Positions 28,913-35,097 of a stretch of DNA of 35,097 nucleotides are shown here, piece by piece. Where the stretch lies: NCBI GenBank assembly GCA_947305815.1, contig CAMZEI010000004.1, positions 1 through 35,097 on the forward strand, read 5' to 3'. A program made the translations under genes and the position numbers. The stretch's first letter is position 1, and every line of letters begins with the position of its first letter. The notes below the pieces were generated by a model. The model was given only the letters and a program-made list of their open reading frames with translations, ran no database searches and was not told the origin of the DNA. The DNA comes from an uncultured Bacteroidales bacterium. GTDB taxonomy: Bacteria; Bacteroidota; Bacteroidia; Bacteroidales; UBA932.

Positions 28913-29947
28913 CTAAACTTCAACCGCCGTACTGAACTCGCGGAGGAAGCGCAGGTCGTTCTCGAAGTAGTGACGGAGGTCGTTTACCTGCCACTTGAGC
29001 ATGGCGATGCGCTCGATACCCATTCCGAATGCGAATCCGCTGTACTTGGTACTGTCAATCCCGGAGGCTTCTAGGACGTTGGGATCCACCATGCCGCAGC
29101 CCATGATTTCGAGCCAGCCGGTGCCCTTGCAGATGTTACAGCCCTTGCCGTGGCAGATGTTGCAGCTCACGTCCACCTCTGCCGAAGGCTCGGTGAAGGG
29201 GAAGAATGACGGACGCATACGGATCTGAGTCTCTGGTCCGAACATCTCGCGCGCAAAGAGCAGTATAGCCTGCTTGAGGTCTGCGAATGTTACTCCTTCA
29301 TCTATGTAGAGACCCTCAACCTGATGGAAGATGCAGTGGGCACGGGCGCTGATGGCTTCGTTGCGGAATACGCGTCCGGGGCACACCACGCGGATAGGGA
29401 CTTTCTGGGTCTCCATGGTGCGCACCTGCACACTGGAGGTGTGGGTGCGGAGAAGCAGCGGATTGGGATGTCCTGCGCTTACGAAGAAAGTATCCTGCAT
29501 GTCGCGGGCAGGGTGGTTGGGAGGGAAGTTGAGGGCTTCGAACACGTGATAGTCGTCCTCAATTTCCGGGCCCTCGGCGACATCGTAGCCGAATTTGCGG
29601 AAAATGTCCACAATCTCCTGGCGGACTATTGAGACCGGATGCCTTGAGCCCAGGGACAGGGGATAACCAGGCATCGAGAGGTCCTCGCGGACTGTCTCGG
29701 CAGCTATCTCGACTATGCTCTCACGCAGCTCTTCGATTTTGGCCATGGCGGCCTTCTTGAGCTCGTTGAGCGGGGCGCCGAACTCGCGCTTAGCGTCCTT
29801 GTCCACGGTCCTGAACTCTTCGAACAGGGCAGTTATCTCACCTTTCTTGCCGAGGAAGCGTACGCGCGCTTCTTCGACTTCCGCAGCGGTCTTGACCTTC
29901 AGGGCCTCGAGTTCGCTGATTACCTTTTCTATATCTTCTCTTTTCAT
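28913..29947 (-). CDS. pheS: Phenylalanyl-tRNA synthetase alpha subunit
   Basis: GSRHPVSIVRQEIVDIFRKFGYDVAEGPEIEDDYHVFEALNFPPNHPARDMQDTFF, FGMGIERIAMLKWQVNDLRHYFENDLRFLREF. Confidence 0.97.
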   Translation of the reverse strand: MKREDIEKVISELEALKVKTAAEVEEARVRFLGKKGEITALFEEFRTVDKDAKREFGAPLNELKKAAMAKIEELRESIVEIAAETVREDLSMPGYPLSLGSRHPVSIVRQEIVDIFRKFGYDVAEGPEIEDDYHVFEALNFPPNHPARDMQDTFFVSAGHPNPLLLRTHTSSVQVRTMETQKVPIRVVCPGRVFRNEAISARAHCIFHQVEGLYIDEGVTFADLKQAILLFAREMFGPETQIRMRPSFFPFTEPSAEVDVSCNICHGKGCNICKGTGWLEIMGCGMVDPNVLEASGIDSTKYSGFAFGMGIERIAMLKWQVNDLRHYFENDLRFLREFSTAVEV

Positions 29948-29961
29948 ATTCGGTTATTAGT

Positions 29962-29986
29962 TTCCGGGGCAAGCCCGGAATGACTA
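29962..29986 (+). repeat. REP-like palindromic repeat copy R4 (short-loop variant)
   Basis: TTCCGGGGCAAGCCCGGAATGACTA shares the CCCGGAATGACTA end of R1/R2; overlaps the stop codon of the minus-strand gene. Confidence 0.7.
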
Positions 29987-30394
29987 CTTTCGTTTGGCGG
30001 CACGCTTGTCGCGGGTCTTCTTGTCGCGGGCAGCACCTGCTTTGAGGTATTTGGCCCACTGCTCCTCATCAAGTATCCTCTCCATCGCGACGTATGTAGC
30101 TTCCATCCACTTGTCCTGCACGGAGTAGTAGAGGTCGGAATTGCTGACCTTTGAATGGTTCATGGCGGCGAGCTCCTTCTGCAGGGCGCCGTAGTTGTAG
30201 GTGAGGATTGAATCCACCCAGAAGACCTGGGCGATGTTGAGGTCCAGCGAAAGCGTCAGCCTTTCGACTTCCTTCTCTATGTATTCATACATCTCCTTCT
30301 CCGCTTCGGCCGGGCTCTTCTGCTGTGCAAGAGCCGGCGTGCAGAGCAGCAGAGCTATGCACAAATAAAATATTTTAGTAGCTTTGTATGACAT
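29984..30394 (-). CDS. Small secreted hypothetical protein
   Basis: Signal peptide from internal ATG (MSYKATKIFYLCIALLLCTPALAQQ); Lys/Arg-rich C-terminus. Start 30394 preferred over the ORF-track start at 30532. Confidence 0.7.
   Translation of the reverse strand: MSYKATKIFYLCIALLLCTPALAQQKSPAEAEKEMYEYIEKEVERLTLSLDLNIAQVFWVDSILTYNYGALQKELAAMNHSKVSNSDLYYSVQDKWMEATYVAMERILDEEQWAKYLKAGAARDKKTRDKRAAKRK
30379..30386 (+). promoter_or_regulatory. -7 box (TAGCTTTG) for the C69 dipeptidase gene
   Basis: TAnnTTTG match, located inside the 5' coding end of the divergent minus-strand gene. Confidence 0.45.
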
Positions 30395-30400
30395 AACCCG

Positions 30401-30408
30401 CAAATTTA
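30401..30408 (-). promoter_or_regulatory. -7 box (TAAATTTG) for the minus-strand small secreted protein
   Basis: TAnnTTTG on minus strand, 6 nt upstream of the ATG at 30394. Confidence 0.5.
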
Positions 30409-30416
30409 ACAATAAA

Positions 30417-32114
30417 ATGAAAAATTGCATATACGCTTTTGCGCTTGCATTTGCCTGCCTGATGCCCGTACGCAGCGAGGCTTGCAGCAATGTTATCGTG
30501 ACCCGCGGTGCTTCGACCGACGGCTCGGTCATGGTCTCCTATGCCGCCGACTCTCACGGCCTGTTCGGCGAGCTGTATTACTGCCCGGCTGCTCTCCACA
30601 AAGCCGGAGCCATGCGCCAGATTATCGAATGGGATACTTACAAGCCGCTTGGAGCCATCCCAGAGCAGTCCAGGACATGGCAGCGGGTGGGTAACATGAA
30701 TGAATACCAGCTCATAATAGGCGAGACTACCTGGGGTGGCCGCGAGGAGCAGGCCGATCCTGCCGGCATCATAGACTACGGCAGCCTGATTTATGTGACG
30801 CTGGAGCGCGCCAGGACCGCTCGCGAAGCCATTGCAACTATCGTTGAGCTGGCAAACGCCTACGGCTATCCGTCCGAGGGAGAGACTTTCTCCATTGCGG
30901 ATGCCTCCGAGGCCTGGGTTATGGACCTTGTGGGCAAGGGAGCCGACAACAAGGGCATAGTCTGGGTAGCACGACGCATCCCTGACGGATATATCTGCGC
31001 CCATGCCAACCAGGCCCGCATCACCCGCTTCCCTCTTGACGACCCGGAGAACACTCTCTATGCTCCGGACGTCATCAGTTTCGCCCGCGAGAAGGGCTGG
31101 TTCAGCGGTGAGGACGCCGATTTCTCCTTCCGCGACGCATACAATCCCCTGGATTTCGGCGGAGCAAGGGCATGCGATGCAAGAGCATGGAGTGCTTTTA
31201 ATATACTCGGCGACGGGCAGTTCACTTATGAGGAAGGCGGAGTCGAGGTGACTCGCCCGGCCTCTGACTGGCTCGAATATGCCATGGGACATGACCTGAA
31301 GGGAGAGATGCCGCTGTGGATCAAGCCTTCGCGCAAAATCAGCCCCAAGGACGTAGCTGATGTGATGAGAGACCATTTCGAGGGTACACCCATGGATATG
31401 ACTACCGATATAGGTGCCGGCGGCAACGCTCTGCCGTACCGCTGGAGGCCTATGGAGTTCGAATGGGAAGGCAAGACCTATGTCAATGAGAGGGCCATCG
31501 CCACCCAGCAGACCGGTTTCTGGTTCGTTGCGCAGGCCCGCGGTTCGCTTCCCCGCGAGGTTGGCGCGCTCGTCTGGTTCGGCTGCGACGATGCGGCGAC
31601 ATCCTACCTTACTCCTATCTATGTAAATATTGACAAGGTCCCCGAGTGCCTGCGTGTGGGCAACGGCAACATACTGCAGTACTCGCCCACTTCAACCTTC
31701 TGGATGTGCAACCGCGTGGCCAATGCCTGCTACAAGATGTACAACCAGATGGCTCCGGTGGCCCGCGGCGCTGCAGATGCATTCGAGAAGCACCAGATGT
31801 TCTCGGCCGTACCGGTCAATGATGCGAAGGCTGTTGACCTTATCTCCAGAGCCCGTGCCCGCAAAGCCCGCAAGCTGCTTACCTCCTACACGGTTGATAC
31901 AGCTCAGAAGCAGTTCGCCGAATGGGTGAAGCTGGAGGAGCTTCTGCTCGTGAAATTCATCGACGGCAACGTCAAGGCCCAGAATCCTGACGGCTCCTTC
32001 CGTCACAGCGAGTACAGCACCGGCGTCCCGGCCAAGATAGGCTGGCCCGGCTACACCGACAAGTGGAAGGAAGCTGTCGCCCGTGACCACGGAGACATAC
32101 TTCAAGTGAAATGA
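30417..32114 (+). CDS. C69 family dipeptidase (PepD-like Ntn-hydrolase), secreted
   Basis: Signal peptide followed by predicted nucleophile Cys (VRSEA|CSNVIVTRGASTDGSVMV), family blocks TWQRVGNMNEYQLIIGETTWGGRE. ATG at 30417 preferred. Confidence 0.9.
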   Translation: MKNCIYAFALAFACLMPVRSEACSNVIVTRGASTDGSVMVSYAADSHGLFGELYYCPAALHKAGAMRQIIEWDTYKPLGAIPEQSRTWQRVGNMNEYQLIIGETTWGGREEQADPAGIIDYGSLIYVTLERARTAREAIATIVELANAYGYPSEGETFSIADASEAWVMDLVGKGADNKGIVWVARRIPDGYICAHANQARITRFPLDDPENTLYAPDVISFAREKGWFSGEDADFSFRDAYNPLDFGGARACDARAWSAFNILGDGQFTYEEGGVEVTRPASDWLEYAMGHDLKGEMPLWIKPSRKISPKDVADVMRDHFEGTPMDMTTDIGAGGNALPYRWRPMEFEWEGKTYVNERAIATQQTGFWFVAQARGSLPREVGALVWFGCDDAATSYLTPIYVNIDKVPECLRVGNGNILQYSPTSTFWMCNRVANACYKMYNQMAPVARGAADAFEKHQMFSAVPVNDAKAVDLISRARARKARKLLTSYTVDTAQKQFAEWVKLEELLLVKFIDGNVKAQNPDGSFRHSEYSTGVPAKIGWPGYTDKWKEAVARDHGDILQVK

Positions 32115-34750
32115 TCCTCACCGTCATACTCGCTTCGCTCATCGGGTACGTCAATCCTTTTATAGGTACTGATGCGCATGGGCATACCTTCCCGGGAGCG
32201 GCTTATCCGTTCGGGATGATTCAGCTCAGCCCCGACACGAGGCCTGATGCCGGTGACTGGGACGGCTGCAGCGGCTACCATTACAGCGACAGCAAGATAT
32301 ACGGCTTCAGCCATACACATCTGAGCGGCACCGGCTGCGATGACCTGTGCGATGTGCTGGTAATGCCCGCTACCGGACTTGAGACGGCCTGGCTGGACCG
32401 GGAGCAGTACGCTTCTCCGTTCTCGCATTACAGGGAGAAAGCGGAGCCCGGCTACTACGAAGTCTGGCTGGAAAAGCCAAAGGTGCAGGCCCGCATGACA
32501 GTATCGCGGCGCAGCGCAATGCACGAATACACTTTCCCTTCGGGAGTAGCCCCTCAGCTCGTGATAGACCTTCGCCACCGCGACCGTCTGCTCGAATGGA
32601 GCATAAATGCCGAAGGGTTTATCATTTACGGACACCGTAAATCGGCCTCGTGGTCGCAGGATCAGGATGTCTATTTCGCAATTTACACATCCCGCCCCAT
32701 CAGGAAGCATGAGATTCGGGACGGAGTGGCGCTTATTACCTTCTACCCTCGCAGGTTTGAGAATTCCGTCACCCTGAGGGTAGGCATCTCCTCCGTGGAT
32801 GTCGCTCATGCCTCGGCCAATGCGGGTGCCGAAGAATTCGAACTGTTCGGGGAGATGAGGCGCTCCACGGCCGCCGTTTGGGATGCATATCTGGCGACTG
32901 TCCCATGCCCCTATGAAGATTTGGAGCGCCGCAAGGTTTTCTACACGGCACTTTACCATACTGCCATACATCCCAATCTGTACAGTGATGTCACCGGGAC
33001 TTACCGAGGCATGGACCGCAAGGTTTATCAGGCCGATGACTGGGAGAGGTTCACGGTATTCTCGCTCTGGGATACCTTCAGGGCGGAGCATCCCCTGCTC
33101 TTCAAGACTGACCCGTGGCTGTCCATGGACTTCATCAATTCCATGCTCGCAATCTACGAAGAGGGCGGCAAGCTGCCTGTATGGGAGCTGGACGGCTACG
33201 AGACAGACTGCATGATAGGCTATCACAGCGCCCCTGTGTTCGCCGAGGCCCTGCAGCAGGGACTGGTGGATTTCAATGTGGACAAGGCTCTGGAGGCACT
33301 CGTAGCATCTTCCACAAAGGCTGAATTCGGTCTGGACAGCTTCCGCTCCCATGGACTGGTCCTTGCGGACGATGAACACGAGAGCGTATCCAAGACCCTC
33401 GAATACGCCTACGACGACTGGTGCGTGGCGCAGGTGGCGGGGTGGCTGCTCGCTCATCCGGACAGGACGGGGTATTCACGCTACGAGCTGCAGGAGGTAT
33501 ATGACTCGTACATGGAGAGCAGCCAGTACTGGCGCAATGTGTTCGACCCTTCGACCGGCTTCATGCGCGCACGTCTGAACGGCCGCTGGCTGACTCCGTT
33601 TGATCCCCGCGAAGTCAACAACCACTACACCGAAGGCAATGCATGGCAGTACAGCTTCTTCGTGCCGCATGATGTGGTGGGTCTGATGAGCGTGATGGGT
33701 GGTCGCAAGGGTTTCGTGGAGAGGCTGGATTCCCTTTTTGCCGCGCCGCAGCAGACCACCGGCAGGGTGCAGGCAGACCTTACGGGCATGATAGGGCAGT
33801 ACGCCCACGGCAACGAGCCGAGTCACCATATACCTTTCCTCTACGCGCTTGCCGGCCGCCCCGACAAGACGAGCGAGATTGTGGACAGGATTATGCGGGA
33901 GCTTTATAGCTCCGCGCCGGACGGTCTCCCGGGCAACGAAGACTGCGGCCAGATGTCGGCCTGGTATGTACTGGCGGCTCTTGGGGAGTATCCTGTATGC
34001 CCTGGGGCTCCTGTGGGAAGTCTTACGTTTGTACCCAAGACTATTGTAGTGAATCCTGTGTTCGAGTACGAAAGCGAGATTATCAAGGACTCCATGGTTG
34101 TGAGTGTCTCCAATATAGATAAAGGATGCCGTGCATGGTACAGGGTTGGGACCTCCGGTGAATTCGTGCCATACGAGGGTGCGTTCGCGGTATATGACGC
34201 CGATACCCTCGAATGCTACAGCGAGTCGCCCGCGGGTATTACAAGCTTTGTAACACGTGCCGTGCTTCGCAAGATGCGCACCGACGTGACAGTATCTCTG
34301 GGAGCCCAGTACCTTCGTCAGTATAGCGCAGGAGGCCCTGAGGGCCTTATCGACGGGACGCGCGGACCCATCAACTGGCGCACAGGAGGATGGCAGGGCT
34401 ATCAGGCGGTGGATTTCGAAGCTACCGTGGACCTCAAGGGCGAGAGGGAAGTGCATGAGATAGGCAGCGGTTGGCTGCAGGACGCAAGGTCCTGGATATG
34501 GCTCCCGCGGTATGTGGAGATTCTTGGGACCTCTGATGGGGTGAACTACCAGGTGCTTTCGAAGCAGGTGAGTCCCCTCGCCGAAGATGACATGACGGTA
34601 AAGGTTGTAGATTTCACCGTGCGCAGCGAGAAGCCACTCAAGCTCAGAGGAATCAAGATTCGCGCCGGTCGCTTCGGGCAAATACCCTCATGGCATCCGG
34701 GTGCCGGAGGCGAAGGCATCATTTTTACTGACGAGATTTGGGTAAATTGA
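32111..34750 (+). CDS. GH92 alpha-mannosidase family protein with C-terminal F5/8 type C-like domain
   Basis: YVNPFIGTDAHGHTFPGAAYPFGMIQLSPDT, WDTFRAEHPLL, GNEPSHHIPFLYALAG, GLPGNEDCGQMSAWYVLAALGEYPVCPG; ATGA overlap with the C69 stop. Confidence 0.93.
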   Translation: MILTVILASLIGYVNPFIGTDAHGHTFPGAAYPFGMIQLSPDTRPDAGDWDGCSGYHYSDSKIYGFSHTHLSGTGCDDLCDVLVMPATGLETAWLDREQYASPFSHYREKAEPGYYEVWLEKPKVQARMTVSRRSAMHEYTFPSGVAPQLVIDLRHRDRLLEWSINAEGFIIYGHRKSASWSQDQDVYFAIYTSRPIRKHEIRDGVALITFYPRRFENSVTLRVGISSVDVAHASANAGAEEFELFGEMRRSTAAVWDAYLATVPCPYEDLERRKVFYTALYHTAIHPNLYSDVTGTYRGMDRKVYQADDWERFTVFSLWDTFRAEHPLLFKTDPWLSMDFINSMLAIYEEGGKLPVWELDGYETDCMIGYHSAPVFAEALQQGLVDFNVDKALEALVASSTKAEFGLDSFRSHGLVLADDEHESVSKTLEYAYDDWCVAQVAGWLLAHPDRTGYSRYELQEVYDSYMESSQYWRNVFDPSTGFMRARLNGRWLTPFDPREVNNHYTEGNAWQYSFFVPHDVVGLMSVMGGRKGFVERLDSLFAAPQQTTGRVQADLTGMIGQYAHGNEPSHHIPFLYALAGRPDKTSEIVDRIMRELYSSAPDGLPGNEDCGQMSAWYVLAALGEYPVCPGAPVGSLTFVPKTIVVNPVFEYESEIIKDSMVVSVSNIDKGCRAWYRVGTSGEFVPYEGAFAVYDADTLECYSESPAGITSFVTRAVLRKMRTDVTVSLGAQYLRQYSAGGPEGLIDGTRGPINWRTGGWQGYQAVDFEATVDLKGEREVHEIGSGWLQDARSWIWLPRYVEILGTSDGVNYQVLSKQVSPLAEDDMTVKVVDFTVRSEKPLKLRGIKIRAGRFGQIPSWHPGAGGEGIIFTDEIWVN

Positions 34751-34768
34751 AAATCTTTTCTAATTTTG
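34737..34768 (+). promoter_or_regulatory. Putative promoter TTTG-N20-TAATTTTG for tRNA-Ser
   Basis: -33 TTTG at 34737-34740 (inside GH92 3' end) and -7 TAATTTTG at 34761-34768. Confidence 0.55.
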
Positions 34769-34802
34769 CCGTCCCGTTTGGAATACCAGATGTGGTGAGA
34801 TT

Positions 34803-34891
34803 GGAGAGGTGGGTGAGTGGCTGAAACCACCGGTTTGCTAAACCGACGTACGCTTCACGGCGTACCACGAGTTCGAATCTCGTCCTCTCCG
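34803..34891 (+). tRNA. tRNA-Ser(GCT)
   Basis: GGAGAGG...CCTCTCC acceptor, long variable arm (CGTACGCTTCACGGCGTACC), anticodon GCT, T-arm ACGAGTTCGAATCTCGT. Confidence 0.97.
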
Positions 34892-34897
34892 CGCAAT

Positions 34898-35026
34898 GCA
34901 ATCAAGACTAAGCGCCGCACGAAAGTGCGGCGTTTTGCTGTATGTGAGCCGTGGCAAGCTTGCTTGCCTAAGTGCTCACAGGCAGCAAAAAGAGTCGGGC
35001 TACCGACGCATATTGGTCTTGATTGC
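34898..35026. repeat. Nested inverted-repeat structure (11-bp outer arms, three internal arms)
   Basis: Outer GCAATCAAGAC(34898-34908)/GTCTTGATTGC(35016-35026); TTTTGCTG(34933-34940)/CAGCAAAA(34983-34990); TGTGAGC(34943-34949)/GCTCACA(34974-34980); GGCAAGC(34953-34959)/GCTTGCC(34962-34968); GTCGG(34994-34998)/CCGAC(35003-35007). Confidence 0.8.
34913..34936 (+). terminator. Rho-independent terminator after tRNA-Ser
   Basis: CGCCGCAC-GAAA-GTGCGGCG-TTTT. Confidence 0.75.
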
Positions 35027-35061
35027 TCACGGAGACTTCGAGATGCCGGAGCGAAGCGACG

Positions 35062-35079
35062 GAATCTCGTCCTCTCCGC
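35062..35079 (+). repeat. 18-bp direct duplication of the tRNA-Ser 3' end (att-like)
   Basis: GAATCTCGTCCTCTCCGC identical to 34875-34892. Confidence 0.8.
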
Positions 35080-35097
35080 AAAAATCCCTTACAGAGC

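Noticed and set aside
30395-30532. N-terminal extension of the small secreted protein ORF
   Set aside because: Overlaps the divergent C69 gene; signal peptide and -7 box support the start at 30394.
32102-34681. Long minus-strand ORFs (451 and 401 aa) opposite GH92
   Set aside because: Antisense shadow ORFs; GH92 motifs on the plus strand explain the region.
1-35097. CRISPR array, transposase, integrase, prophage or toxin-antitoxin genes
   Set aside because: No regularly spaced direct repeats or matching protein motifs were seen in any frame; the only mobility-like signals are the REP-like palindromes and the tRNA-end duplication.

Overview
The window is a gene-dense chromosomal segment from a high-GC member of the Bacteroidales/Bacteroidota. 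This lineage call rests on SusC/SusD, TAnnTTTG-type -7 promoter boxes, the SPT type and DUF4988/C10 proteins. Left part: glyS 3' end, a ThiL-family gene, dnaE, secDF, and an NfeD-flotillin (floA) pair. Centre (10.2-23.5 kb, minus strand): a starch/maltodextrin utilisation (Sus-like) locus encoding an MFS sugar transporter, SusC, SusD, an enlarged SusE/F-like lipoprotein, two GH13 lipoproteins and a compact GH77. Right part: C10 peptidase + DUF4988 lipoprotein, serine palmitoyltransferase + SDR, tRNA-Gly(GCC), pheS, a small secreted protein divergent from a C69 dipeptidase, a GH92, and tRNA-Ser(GCT). Observations most worth follow-up: (i) a full-length ThiL homologue that appears to have lost nearly all its Mg-ATP acidic motifs; (ii) a highly structured ~190-bp segment after tRNA-Ser, with nested inverted repeats, bounded by an 18-bp duplication of the tRNA 3' end; (iii) a family of REP-like palindromes placed at stop codons; (iv) an adjacent SPT-SDR pair that may encode the first two sphingolipid steps; (v) divergent genes with overlapping promoters and apparently leaderless starts. 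No CRISPR array, transposase, integrase or defence gene was seen. All family calls come from reading the translations, not from database searches.
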